Origin: Chitinophagaceae bacterium
Lineage (GTDB): Bacteria > Bacteroidota > Bacteroidia > Chitinophagales > Chitinophagaceae
Length of the DNA: 64,000 bases
Reading direction: 5' to 3'
NCBI GenBank assembly: GCA_028288585.1
Contig: JAQBNL010000043.1
Span: 1 to 64,000 of the forward strand
Shown here: positions 1 through 8,189 of the stretch, one piece after another
How the letters are laid out: each line of letters opens with the position of its first letter
How positions within the stretch are numbered: the first letter of the stretch is position 1
Notes under the pieces: model-generated
Seen by the model: the letters and a program-made list of their open reading frames with translations, nothing else
Told to the model about the DNA's origin: nothing
Databases searched by the model: none
Made by a program: the position numbers and the translations under genes

Positions 1-1107
1 CAATTGGCAAAAGACATCATTTCTTCCATGGAAAATTTAATTGCTGCGGATGATTTTGAAGGATTGAAAAAACTGATCGAAGACAATAAAATAAAATGCT
101 CTATAAGTAAAACCTCTAACTGGACTGATATCCGCCAGTTCAATCTAATGTTCTCAACAGAAATGGGAAGTGTTTCTGAAGAAGCAAATACTATTTATTT
201 ACGCCCTGAAACTGCGCAGGGAATTTTTGTAAATTTTCTCAACGTGCAAAAAACAGGAAGGATGAAAATTCCTTTTGGTATTGCACAAACGGGTAAAGCT
301 TTCAGGAATGAAATTGTTGCAAGGCAATTTATTTTCCGCATGAGAGAATTTGAACAGATGGAAATGCAGTTTTTCATTCGCCCCGGCACACAGATGGAAT
401 GGTATAACTTCTGGAAAGCCGAAAGATTAAAATGGCACCAAAGCATCGGCATACCTGTAGAGAAATTAAAATTCCATGATCATGTAAAGCTTGCTCATTA
501 TGCTGATGCGGCAGTGGATATTGAATTTGAATTCCCATTTGGCTGGAAAGAACTGGAAGGCATTCATTCAAGAACTGATTATGATCTTAGCCGCCACCAG
601 GAATTTTCTAAAAAGAAATTACAGTATTTCGATAATGATATCGATCCTTCTACCAATAAACCTTACGGCAATTATATTCCTTATGTAGTGGAAACATCTG
701 TTGGTCTTGACCGGTTGGTGCTTACTATTTTAAGCAATGCATACGAAGAAGAGAAGTGGAATAAGGAAGATGGAACTGAAGACAGCCGTGTGGTTTTAAA
801 AATTCCTGCAAAGCTTGCTCCTACCAAACTTGCGATATTACCCCTGGTAAAAAAAGATGGCCTTCCTGAAATTGCAAAACAATTGATGAATGAATGTAAA
901 GAGAGCTTTATGTGTTTTTATGAAGAGAAAGATGCTATTGGAAAACGCTACCGGCGTATGGATGCCATCGGCACTCCGTTTTGTGTTACAATAGATCATC
1001 AGACAAAAGAAGATAATACAGTTACTATCCGTTACCGGGATACAATGATGCAGGAAAGAATTGCATTAAGTGATGTGAGAAAAATTGTTACTGAAAAGCT
1101 TGTATAA
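1..1107 (+). CDS. glyS: Glycyl-tRNA synthetase, eukaryote/archaea-type, 3' part only
   Basis: The reading frame is already open at base 1, so the N-terminus lies outside the window. The enzyme charges tRNA-Gly in the cytoplasm. Visible parts: class II motif 2 around bases 303-365 (FRNE, then FRMREFEQMEMQFF), motif 3 with GLDR at about 702-713, and a C-terminal anticodon-binding domain from about 805 (LAPTKLAILPLV). This layout is that of the single-chain homodimeric GlyRS, not the alpha2-beta2 bacterial type. The TTG at base 4 is an in-frame Leu codon, not a start. The gene converges on the cupin gene, with a short hairpin in between. Identification is firm. Confidence 0.97.
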   Translation, partial: QLAKDIISSMENLIAADDFEGLKKLIEDNKIKCSISKTSNWTDIRQFNLMFSTEMGSVSEEANTIYLRPETAQGIFVNFLNVQKTGRMKIPFGIAQTGKAFRNEIVARQFIFRMREFEQMEMQFFIRPGTQMEWYNFWKAERLKWHQSIGIPVEKLKFHDHVKLAHYADAAVDIEFEFPFGWKELEGIHSRTDYDLSRHQEFSKKKLQYFDNDIDPSTNKPYGNYIPYVVETSVGLDRLVLTILSNAYEEEKWNKEDGTEDSRVVLKIPAKLAPTKLAILPLVKKDGLPEIAKQLMNECKESFMCFYEEKDAIGKRYRRMDAIGTPFCVTIDHQTKEDNTVTIRYRDTMMQERIALSDVRKIVTEKLV

Positions 1108-1109
1108 TA

Positions 1110-1124
1110 AAACCTTCAAGGTTT
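1110..1124. terminator. Short palindrome between convergent genes
   Basis: Six-base inverted repeat AAACCT-TCA-AGGTTT lying three bases after the glyS stop and before the end of the convergent cupin gene. There is no clean T-run on either side, so it is at best a weak bidirectional terminator. It may equally be a small intergenic repeat. Confidence 0.3.
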
Positions 1125-1132
1125 AAGAGGGT

Positions 1133-1522
1133 TTATTCCACAACAGTCAACAGGAAGATTGATTTTTTTACTGCCTCAATTTTATACGGAATGTTTGCGT
1201 GAAGAACAAATAGTTCATCTCCCCGAACTTCGATTGGGTTTGCATCAGTATGTAATTTCACTTTTCCATCCAGTACCTGCAGGCTAAAAATATTTTCAGG
1301 ATGCTCTGTGGTCATTTCTGCTTTTTTGTGCATAGCAACCAGGATGATCCGCATTTTATCACTTTTAAAAACGGTTATTGCATTCCGGTCATTTTTATCC
1401 CAGGCTTTTTCCTTTTTTATCTTCTTGATAAATTCGGGGATATTAACTACCACCACAGGTGCATTAACCGGTCGGTCACCTTCGGGGCGGTTTATCGTTG
1501 ATTCATTGTATTTTTCTTCCAT
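1133..1522 (-). CDS. Small cupin-like protein
   Basis: A 129-residue soluble protein with no signal peptide. Residues about 1-45 are polar and charged. Residues about 70-129 read as a single cupin-like beta-barrel: a stretch around HPENIFSLQVLDG, then GDELFVLHANIPYKIEA and a final strand. Such small cupins often bind a metal or a small ligand, but the usual two-histidine plus glutamate metal set is not clear here, so no reaction can be assigned. It starts at ATG 1522 and is followed on the same strand, upstream, by a small membrane-protein gene 39 bases away. Function unknown. Confidence 0.7.
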   Translation of the reverse strand: MEEKYNESTINRPEGDRPVNAPVVVVNIPEFIKKIKKEKAWDKNDRNAITVFKSDKMRIILVAMHKKAEMTTEHPENIFSLQVLDGKVKLHTDANPIEVRGDELFVLHANIPYKIEAVKKSIFLLTVVE

Positions 1523-1561
1523 AAAAATATTTTTCGCGAATTATCCTCTGCAAAGGGTGTG

Positions 1562-1768
1562 CTAAAAATCTTTTTTATCTGACCTTGTTCTTATCCATAA
1601 AAAGAAATTGGTAAGAAATACCCCAATGCCTGCACCGGCAGTTAATAAAATAACAATATGAATTGTCCTGATACATTCACTCCCCGTTAATCTTGAAAAG
1701 TTCCAGAAGCTTAATGCTATTACAAAGAAGGCGATTGCCATTCCTCTTAGTGGTGATCTCTTTTTCAT
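1562..1768 (-). CDS. Small two-helix membrane protein, function unknown
   Basis: A 68-residue protein with a basic N-terminus (MKKRSPLRG), a first hydrophobic helix at about residues 9-26, a short loop with one cysteine, a second helix at about 36-57 and a charged tail (RTRSDKKDF). This suggests a two-pass inner-membrane protein with both ends in the cytoplasm (positive-inside rule). It sits just upstream of the cupin gene on the same strand and could be cotranscribed. I do not recognise the family. The composition and clean start make it likely to be a real gene. Confidence 0.6.
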   Translation of the reverse strand: MKKRSPLRGMAIAFFVIALSFWNFSRLTGSECIRTIHIVILLTAGAGIGVFLTNFFLWIRTRSDKKDF

Positions 1769-1830
1769 ATATTTTATTTTTTAGGCGTATAAAATTTCAT
1801 GCAAAATTTATAAAAAGCAAAATTGAAAAG

Positions 1831-1870
1831 TGCGCCTGGCGTCTTTGCATTCTTTCCATCTTTGCGTGAA
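1831..1870. repeat. Degenerate CTTTGC-type intergenic repeat
   Basis: A spacer of about 100 bases contains three spaced copies of a CTTTGC/CTTTCC word (about 1842-1862) in a phrase ending TTTGCGTGAA. It looks like the degenerate intergenic repeat family often seen in Bacteroidota genomes. That comparison is from memory; here only the local repetition is visible. Confidence 0.35.
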
Positions 1871-1871
1871 T

Positions 1872-2621
1872 CTAACCATATAATTCAAGATGAATTGCTT
1901 TCCTATCGTAACCCAGAGCCATAATTTTTACTTTAGCGTCATCTATCATTGCTTTCCATCCACACAAATAAAATTTAGCCGGCTTAAGTTCCTGCATACC
2001 TTCACATGCCTCGATGTTTTGTGTGCATATCTCTTCATACAGGCTATGCACATAACCCTTGCGACCATCCCAATCCTCACGGCTAAGTGTAGGCATGTAA
2101 GTAAAGCCCCCCAGGTTACTTTGCAGCGATATCATTTCATCATGATATAAAAGATCTTTTTGTGCTCTGCAGCCAAAAAGCAAATACATATTTTGATGAG
2201 GAACATTATGCAGCTGTATATAATTAAGCATGCTCCTGAAAGGTGCAATGCCTGTACCTGTACAGATGAAAAACAGATCTTTGTCAATTGTTTCAGGTAA
2301 TACAAAAACGCCCTGTGGCCCACGAAGTGTAAGCTCACTGCCTTCTTTCACTTCATTAAATAAATAAGTGGTTCCCAGCCCGCCATCCAGCAACACGATC
2401 AGTAATTCAAAAACATTTGTCCCGTCGGGCCAGCTGGCAATGGAGTAGCTGCGCCAGCGTTTATTTTTTTGCTCATGAATGGGAAGGTCGAGTGTAACAA
2501 ATTGCCCTGCTTTAAAATCAAATCTTTCCAGCTCAGGCACCTGTATCCAAAAGCGTTTGGTATTATATGTTTCATCAACAATGCGGATAACCTTTCCTGT
2601 GCGCCATGGTTCTACGGCCAT
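1872..2621 (-). CDS. Ferredoxin/flavodoxin-NADP reductase-like flavoprotein
   Basis: A 249-residue soluble oxidoreductase of the FNR superfamily, expected to pass electrons between NAD(P)H and a small redox protein. Domain order: an FAD-binding beta-barrel with RSYS at residues 57-60 (the RxYS flavin motif), then an NAD(P)-binding fold with CTGTGIAPFRS at about 120-130, and a CGWKAMIDD stretch near the C-terminus. It ends in LELYG, unlike the terminal aromatic residue of many plant-type FNRs. No iron-sulfur domain is fused, so the partner is separate. It is divergent from mfd, with 84 bases between the starts. Exact electron partner unknown. Confidence 0.85.
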   Translation of the reverse strand: MAVEPWRTGKVIRIVDETYNTKRFWIQVPELERFDFKAGQFVTLDLPIHEQKNKRWRSYSIASWPDGTNVFELLIVLLDGGLGTTYLFNEVKEGSELTLRGPQGVFVLPETIDKDLFFICTGTGIAPFRSMLNYIQLHNVPHQNMYLLFGCRAQKDLLYHDEMISLQSNLGGFTYMPTLSREDWDGRKGYVHSLYEEICTQNIEACEGMQELKPAKFYLCGWKAMIDDAKVKIMALGYDRKAIHLELYG

Positions 2622-2689
2622 AAGAGTTAATTTATGGTAAAATACAATGGTAAATGCTAACTACAAAATTCTAATTGCAAATCACGGGT

Positions 2690-2697
2690 TATCTTTG
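2690..2697 (+). promoter_or_regulatory. Bacteroidota -7 element before mfd
   Basis: TATCTTTG matches the TAnnTTTG -7 element used by the Bacteroidota primary sigma factor. It ends 8 bases before the mfd ATG, so the transcript would be leaderless or have a leader of only a few bases. No convincing -33 element is seen at the usual spacing. Confidence 0.55.
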
Positions 2698-2705
2698 CGG
2701 TGAGA

Positions 2706-5700
2706 ATGAACCTGGATGTGTTGTTGAATAGTTATCAAAATGATCACCGCATTTTTACAATAGCGGACAGGATCGGTTTGTCCCAACCGCAAAAACTTCA
2801 CCTTTCAGGATTGCAGGGAAGCGCCTCCCAGTTTATCATCAACGCTGTTTTTAATCACCCTGCGGCATCTAAGATTAATCACCTTGTTATCTTAAGAGAT
2901 GCCGAAGAAGCTGCCTATTTCCACAACACTTTGGAGAATATCAGCAATGCTTTAAACATATTTTATTTTCCATCTTCTTTTAAAACAAAGAAAAATTACA
3001 GGTTGCTAAACAGCAGCCATGTAATGTTGCGTACAGAATGTCTTACTAAATTTTCAACCGCAACAGAAGGAGCAAGAGTAGGTGCAGTTATAACTTATCC
3101 TGAAGCGTTGTTTGAGAAAGTAGTTCTGTCTAAAACACTATCATCAAATATTATTTCTTTTAAGCAGGGAGAAACCATTGATGTTGATGGGATATTGAAA
3201 CGCTTTGTGGAATACGGTTTTGAAAGAACAGACTTTGTATATGAGCCAGGCCAGTTTGCTGTTCGTGGGGGTATATTGGATATTTATTCTTTCGGAAATG
3301 AAAAGCCTTACCGGATAGAATTATTTGGAAACGAAATTGACAGCATACGAATTTTTGATCCGGAGAACCAGTTAAGTGAAAGAAAATTATTGCAGGTAAA
3401 TATTATTCCCAATGTAGAAACGCAATTTGATTCAGGCGAAAAAGTTTCTTTACTGAATTTTCTCCCGGAGAATACTGCTGTATGGACAGAAGATTGGGAT
3501 TTCATAAAAGAAAAAGTTGTTCAGCAGGAAGAAGATCTGGAAACATTTTTAGAGATTGAAAAGATAAATAAGCCACAAGCTTCAGGTCACAAGTTGCAGG
3601 AGGAGTATGATGAGCTAAGTGAAAAAGCAGTAGTTAGAGAAAAAGATTTTGTAAAGGCTGGTGTTTTAGAAGAGCAAATAAAACAAAGGCATGTAATAGA
3701 GTTTGGCAGAAAAAGCCCATCCCTGCAAACCTCCAAAATGGAGCAAAATGTTACTGAAGTCCCTTCCCGAAAGGAAGGGAAAGAAGCCTTAAGCCTTTCA
3801 ACATTAGAAGAATTTTCAAAAGGGAAAGAAACAAACAAACTAAGTTCCCCCTTCGGGGGACAGGGGGCCGTCTCTTTCAACATTAAAGAACAGCCCGCCT
3901 TTAACCGTCAATTCAATCTTTTAATTCAAAACTTAAAAGAATTTGAACAAAAGAAATACAACATCTTTTTATTTGCCGAGAATCCAAAGCAATTAGAAAG
4001 ACTGCACAGCATTTTTGCTGATCTTAAGGCAGAGATACAGTTTACACCAATACCAACTTCTATCCATGAAGGATTTATTGATGATGATCTTAAATTGGTT
4101 TGCTATACTGATCACCAGATATTTCAGCGCTATCATAAATACAAAGTAAAACAGGCATTCAGCAAGAATAAAGCGCTTACTTTAAAAATGCTTCGTGAAT
4201 TGCAGCCGGGAGATTTTGTTACACATATTGATCATGGAGTTGGTGTGTTTAGTGGATTACAAAAGATCGAAGCCAATGGAAAAGTACAGGAAGCCGTAAG
4301 GATTGTTTATAGAGACAATGACCTTCTCTATGTAAATATTTCTTCTTTACATAAAATAAGTAAGTATAGCGGCAAAGAAGGAACAGTGCCTAAAATGAAT
4401 AAGCTTGGCAGCGATGTATGGAATAAATTAAAGGACAAAACAAAGAAGCAGGTAAAGGATATTGCTACAGATCTTATAAAATTATATGCACAAAGAAAAA
4501 GCTTAAAAGGCTTTGCGCATTCTCCTGATAATTATATGCAAACGGAGCTGGAAGCATCTTTTATTTATGAAGATACGCCTGACCAGAATAAAGCTACAAT
4601 TGATGTGAAGCGTGATATGGAGAAACCTTCACCAATGGACAGGCTGGTTTGTGGTGATGTTGGTTTTGGTAAAACAGAGATCGCAATAAGAGCAGCATTT
4701 AAAACCTGTCTGGATGGTAAACAGGCTGCAGTATTGGTTCCTACAACTATCCTTGCTTACCAGCATTACAAAACTTTTGGCGATCGATTAAAAGATTTTC
4801 CTGTAACGGTTGATTATATTAACCGCTTTAAATCATCTAAAGAAAAAAAAGAAACACTTAAAAAATTAGAAGAAGGTAAAATTGATATTATCATCGGCAC
4901 ACATGCTTTGCTAAGTAAAGATGTAAAGTTTAAAGACCTCGGTGTAATGATAATTGATGAAGAACAAAAGTTTGGTGTAACATCAAAAGAAAAATTAAAG
5001 CAGATAAGAACGACTGTAGATTCTCTTACGCTTACGGCAACACCAATACCCAGAACTTTACAGTTTAGTTTAATGGGCGCAAGAGACCTGAGCATTATTA
5101 ATACACCACCACCCAATCGTCAGCCTATACAAACAGAAGTGCATGTATTTGATGCAGACTTTATAAGAGAAGCAATCTATTATGAAACTGAAAGAGGCGG
5201 CCAGGTATTCTTTATTCATAACCGTGTACATGGATTAGCAGAAATGAAGGGATTAATACAAGGCTTGTGTCCTGATCTCAGCATCGCATTTGCCCATGGA
5301 CAAATGGATGGTGATACATTGGAAGAAACTATCCTTGACTTCATGGATAAAAAATATGATGTGCTTGTTTGCACCAATATTGTTGAAAGCGGGGTTGATA
5401 TTCCTAATGTAAATACCATCATTGTAAATAATGCACACCAGTTTGGTTTGAGTGATCTTCACCAGTTAAGAGGAAGGGTTGGAAGAAGTAACCGGAAAGC
5501 ATTCTGTTATTTACTGGCCCCGCCAATGAGTACATTGCCTGCAGACAGCAGGAAGCGTTTATCAACTTTAGAACAATACAGTGACCTTGGCAGCGGTTTC
5601 CAGATAGCAATGCGTGACCTTGACATTCGTGGTGCAGGAAATTTATTGGGAGGCGAGCAAAGTGGTTTTATTGCAGAGATAGGTTTTGAGATGTATCAGA

Positions 5701-6248
5701 AAATTCTTGATGAAGCTATAAGAGAATTAAAACGTAAAGAATTCAAAGAATTATTTAAAGAAGAGATTCAGCAACAGGATGATTTTGTGAAAGATTGTAC
5801 CATTGATACTGATCTTGAGATATTAATTCCTGATGATTATGTAGAAAGCATTACAGAAAGACTGAGCCTGTATTCAAGGCTGGATAATTGTGAGAATGAA
5901 AAAGAATTAAATGATTTTCATGCAGAAATGATCGATCGTTTTGGTCCAATACCACCGCAGGTGGAAGACCTTTTTACCACTGTTCGTTGCCGAAAAATTG
6001 CTGTGGAGCTTGGGTTTGAGAAGATGTTGTTAAAAAACGAGAATTTAAAATGCTTCTTTGTAAGCAATCCTGAATCGCCTTATTTTCAAAGCGAAACTTT
6101 TACGGGCATTTTAAAATTCATTCAAACAAAAACCAATAAAGCCAGGCTAAAGCAGGTTGGCAGGAATGGGATATTAATTGTAGAGAATATAAAAACCATG
6201 ACTGAACTATGGGAATTCTTAAACAGGATGGAAGAAAGTATTGATTAA
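2706..6248 (+). CDS. mfd: Transcription-repair coupling factor Mfd
   Basis: Mfd displaces stalled RNA polymerase and recruits the UvrABC excision machinery. From ATG 2706 it is 1180 residues (GTG 2700 is an alternative), slightly long for the family. Order seen: N-terminal UvrB-like module, the RNA-polymerase-interacting domain with DHGVGVFSG at about residue 507, RecG-like helicase with Walker A GDVGFGKT at about 650, the DEEQ box at about 749, GRVGRSNRK at about 922, and a C-terminal TRCF domain. Residues about 300-400, between the UvrB-like part and the polymerase-binding part, form a low-complexity linker encoded by hairpin-rich DNA (see repeat). All helicase motifs are intact, so it should be functional. 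It converges on the sugar-transferase gene with 7 bases between them. Confidence 0.97.
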   Translation: MNLDVLLNSYQNDHRIFTIADRIGLSQPQKLHLSGLQGSASQFIINAVFNHPAASKINHLVILRDAEEAAYFHNTLENISNALNIFYFPSSFKTKKNYRLLNSSHVMLRTECLTKFSTATEGARVGAVITYPEALFEKVVLSKTLSSNIISFKQGETIDVDGILKRFVEYGFERTDFVYEPGQFAVRGGILDIYSFGNEKPYRIELFGNEIDSIRIFDPENQLSERKLLQVNIIPNVETQFDSGEKVSLLNFLPENTAVWTEDWDFIKEKVVQQEEDLETFLEIEKINKPQASGHKLQEEYDELSEKAVVREKDFVKAGVLEEQIKQRHVIEFGRKSPSLQTSKMEQNVTEVPSRKEGKEALSLSTLEEFSKGKETNKLSSPFGGQGAVSFNIKEQPAFNRQFNLLIQNLKEFEQKKYNIFLFAENPKQLERLHSIFADLKAEIQFTPIPTSIHEGFIDDDLKLVCYTDHQIFQRYHKYKVKQAFSKNKALTLKMLRELQPGDFVTHIDHGVGVFSGLQKIEANGKVQEAVRIVYRDNDLLYVNISSLHKISKYSGKEGTVPKMNKLGSDVWNKLKDKTKKQVKDIATDLIKLYAQRKSLKGFAHSPDNYMQTELEASFIYEDTPDQNKATIDVKRDMEKPSPMDRLVCGDVGFGKTEIAIRAAFKTCLDGKQAAVLVPTTILAYQHYKTFGDRLKDFPVTVDYINRFKSSKEKKETLKKLEEGKIDIIIGTHALLSKDVKFKDLGVMIIDEEQKFGVTSKEKLKQIRTTVDSLTLTATPIPRTLQFSLMGARDLSIINTPPPNRQPIQTEVHVFDADFIREAIYYETERGGQVFFIHNRVHGLAEMKGLIQGLCPDLSIAFAHGQMDGDTLEETILDFMDKKYDVLVCTNIVESGVDIPNVNTIIVNNAHQFGLSDLHQLRGRVGRSNRKAFCYLLAPPMSTLPADSRKRLSTLEQYSDLGSGFQIAMRDLDIRGAGNLLGGEQSGFIAEIGFEMYQKILDEAIRELKRKEFKELFKEEIQQQDDFVKDCTIDTDLEILIPDDYVESITERLSLYSRLDNCENEKELNDFHAEMIDRFGPIPPQVEDLFTTVRCRKIAVELGFEKMLLKNENLKCFFVSNPESPYFQSETFTGILKFIQTKTNKARLKQVGRNGILIVENIKTMTELWEFLNRMEESID
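3731..3860. repeat. Hairpin-rich in-frame insertion inside mfd
   Basis: Three successive perfect inverted repeats lie within 130 bases of coding sequence: CTCCA/TGGAG at 3731-3743, CCCTTCC/GGAAGGG at 3761-3779 with a 5-base loop, and TCCCCC/GGGGGA at 3846-3860 with a TTC loop, followed by a G-rich run. They look like intergenic palindromic repeats rather than codon-driven sequence, and they encode a Ser/Lys/Glu-rich linker in frame. The helicase motifs downstream stay in frame. Confidence 0.7.
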
Positions 6249-6255
6249 ATTTCTC

Positions 6256-6957
6256 CTAACTATGATTAACAATTGGATGATCCTGTATATGTAAACTTGT
6301 TACAAATTCTTTAGCAGGCAGGTCTTTAAAAACTTTATTCTGCAGGGTATTATTAGGAAATAATATTGACCAGGCCGTGAGAAAGATTATCATAAAGTCT
6401 GTGTGAAGTGAAGCATTTTTTTGGTACCACATTTCCAACGCTCCTTTATAGGGAGAGATAGTTGCATACATCGCAACAGGATTATCTGAAGCGGAAATTA
6501 ATTTTTCTTCATCTCTGAAAACCAGTGAACCTATTCCTGTAATTCCCGGCTTAACATTATAAATTCTTTCCTGTATTTTTTCAGGATATAATTTAAAACC
6601 AGATTCCATCAACGGCCTCGGGCCAACAATACTCATATCTCCTTTAAAAACATTAATAATCTGTGGCAGTTCATTGATTTTAGTTATTCTCAAAATTTTT
6701 CCAAACAACGTAACCCGTGGGTCATTGCGTAATGTAATATGACCTGTACCCATATTCACACTGTTCTTTAGCATCGTTGCAAACTTTAGTATATAAAATG
6801 GCTTGTTTTTATATCCAATCCTTCTTTGATAATAAAATACTTCATGTTCCCCGGTAAGTAATAAAATTATTATTGCCAGAATTAAAATGGGAGAGAGGAT
6901 TATTAACGCTAACCCGGCTATTAAAATATCAGCAAGACGTTTAAAAAATGTGTACAA
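6256..6957 (-). CDS. Initiating phospho-sugar transferase (PglC/WcaJ family)
   Basis: A 233-residue bacterial sugar transferase, expected to move a hexose-1-phosphate from a nucleotide sugar to undecaprenyl phosphate and so start the glycan repeat. It has the re-entrant N-terminal hydrophobic helix with LSP at residues 21-23 and the conserved core GDMS (106-109) and VGPRP (111-115). Two usually conserved spots differ. KFRS/TM is KFATM (58-62). The catalytic Asp-Glu pair of the DELPQ motif reads N95-E96. It has only the short PglC-like catalytic part and no WcaJ-type N-terminal membrane region. It lies 12 bases after the aminotransferase gene, in the same transcription unit, and is the only initiating transferase in the locus. 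Confidence 0.9.
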   Translation of the reverse strand: MYTFFKRLADILIAGLALIILSPILILAIIILLLTGEHEVFYYQRRIGYKNKPFYILKFATMLKNSVNMGTGHITLRNDPRVTLFGKILRITKINELPQIINVFKGDMSIVGPRPLMESGFKLYPEKIQERIYNVKPGITGIGSLVFRDEEKLISASDNPVAMYATISPYKGALEMWYQKNASLHTDFMIIFLTAWSILFPNNTLQNKVFKDLPAKEFVTSLHIQDHPIVNHS

Positions 6958-6969
6958 TGCAATTTTAAT

Positions 6970-8106
6970 TTATAAGTTAAATACCTCTTTAATTTTTGAA
7001 ACCACCGCAGCCATTTCATCATTAGTAATGTTGGTGGAGCATGGAATGCTTAAACATTTTTGGTAAATGTAATCAGACCTGTCGTTGTTTGTATAATATA
7101 AATTGTTTTTAAACATTGGCAGCTTATTCATCGGCACCCAAAAAGGCCTGCTTTGCATTTTGTTATCGTTTAATATCTTCAGCACCTGCTTTTGCTTTCC
7201 TGTTATGATCGTTGGCAACCACCAGTTTGGACTTACAGTGTCATCCACTTTTTGGAATGCAATATCGCCAACTCCCTCCAATTCTTTTTTATAAAAATCA
7301 ATGATCTCACGTTTACGCTTTAAGAACTGTGGAAGTAATTCCATTTGCCCCACACCCATAGCTGCTGCTGTATTTACCAGGCGATAATTGTACCCAATTT
7401 CGTCGTGCATATACTCAAATGGATCGCTTTTAGCCTGGGTAGTAAGATGCTTAGCTCTTTTAGCTAAAGCTTCATCATCGGTAATTATCATTCCGCCGCC
7501 GCCGGTAGTTATAATTTTATTTCCATTGTAACTAAACGTGCCCAGCTGGCCAAAGGTTCCTGCATGCTTATTTTTATAATAAGAGCCCAGCCCCTCAGTG
7601 GCATCTTCTATAACAATAAGATTATATTTTTTTGATATTTCCAGCAGCCTGTCCATATCGCACATATTACCCAAAACATGTACAGGCATAATGGCTTTTA
7701 TTTTCCTCCCATCTTTTTTATAAATACTGCTGTCGTTTTTAATCTCTGTTTCTTCGGATAAAAATTTTTCCAAAAGATCAAGATCCATTTGCCATGTATG
7801 CTCATCTATATCTATAAGAATAGGATCAGCATTTGTATATTTTATCGAATTGATACTTGCAACAAAAGTTACATTAGGGGCTATTACATAATCATCTTTC
7901 TGAACACCATTTAATATTAAGCAAATGTGTAAGGCAGTTGTGCCGCTGCTGGTGGCTACTGCATATTTTGCCCCGGCAAATTCAGCAGTCATTTTTTCAA
8001 ATTTTTCAACGTATGCTCCCACACTGCTCACCCAGCCTGTATCAAGGCAATCTTTTACATACTTCCACTCGTTGCCTGAAATATTAGGGCCGGATAATAA
8101 TAACAT
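6970..8106 (-). CDS. PLP-dependent sugar aminotransferase (DegT/LegC-PglE-like)
   Basis: A DegT/DnrJ/EryC1/StrS-family enzyme of 378 residues that should add an amino group to a keto-sugar nucleotide. The Schiff-base lysine is K197 in NGNKIITTGGGG and the ring-binding acidic residue is D168 in IEDAT. The start is placed at ATG 8106, giving MLLLSGPNIS; the frame can be extended to TTG 8133, but that lies in the promoter. TGWVSSVG near the N-terminus resembles LegC/PglE-type 4-aminotransferases. Next to a PglC-like transferase and close to a PglD-like acetyltransferase, it fits synthesis of a 4-amino-4,6-dideoxy sugar. The substrate (UDP- or dTDP-linked) is not determined by the sequence. Confidence 0.88.
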   Translation of the reverse strand: MLLLSGPNISGNEWKYVKDCLDTGWVSSVGAYVEKFEKMTAEFAGAKYAVATSSGTTALHICLILNGVQKDDYVIAPNVTFVASINSIKYTNADPILIDIDEHTWQMDLDLLEKFLSEETEIKNDSSIYKKDGRKIKAIMPVHVLGNMCDMDRLLEISKKYNLIVIEDATEGLGSYYKNKHAGTFGQLGTFSYNGNKIITTGGGGMIITDDEALAKRAKHLTTQAKSDPFEYMHDEIGYNYRLVNTAAAMGVGQMELLPQFLKRKREIIDFYKKELEGVGDIAFQKVDDTVSPNWWLPTIITGKQKQVLKILNDNKMQSRPFWVPMNKLPMFKNNLYYTNNDRSDYIYQKCLSIPCSTNITNDEMAAVVSKIKEVFNL

Positions 8107-8130
8107 AGAATTTATTTGCAGTTTCTTTTG

Positions 8131-8138
8131 CAAACCTA
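8131..8138 (-). promoter_or_regulatory. -7 element for the aminotransferase-sugar transferase unit
   Basis: Read on the minus strand this is TAGGTTTG, a match to TAnnTTTG, 25 bases upstream of the ATG at 8106. It begins right after the T-tract of the terminator that ends the upstream epimerase gene. This suggests the two downstream genes have their own promoter. Confidence 0.55.
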
Positions 8139-8140
8139 TA

Positions 8141-8170
8141 AAAAAAAACGGAGCGTTGTGTAACGCCCCG
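8141..8170 (-). terminator. Rho-independent terminator after the epimerase gene
   Basis: On the minus strand a 9-bp stem (8162-8170 with 8149-8157, one G-U pair) with a 4-base loop is followed by an unbroken run of eight T (8141-8148). This is the clearest intrinsic terminator in the window. It lies 20 bases after the stop of the gene at 8190-9161. Confidence 0.85.
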
Positions 8171-8189
8171 CTATTGTTATAATTTGGTT

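Noticed and set aside
4-1107. TTG at base 4 as start of glyS
   Set aside because: The frame is open from base 1 and the N-terminal catalytic part of GlyRS is missing, so the gene continues beyond the window.
3587-3883. Minus-strand open frame of 98 codons inside mfd
   Set aside because: It is antisense to the hairpin-rich insertion of mfd, has no recognisable domain and exists only because the palindromes avoid stops.
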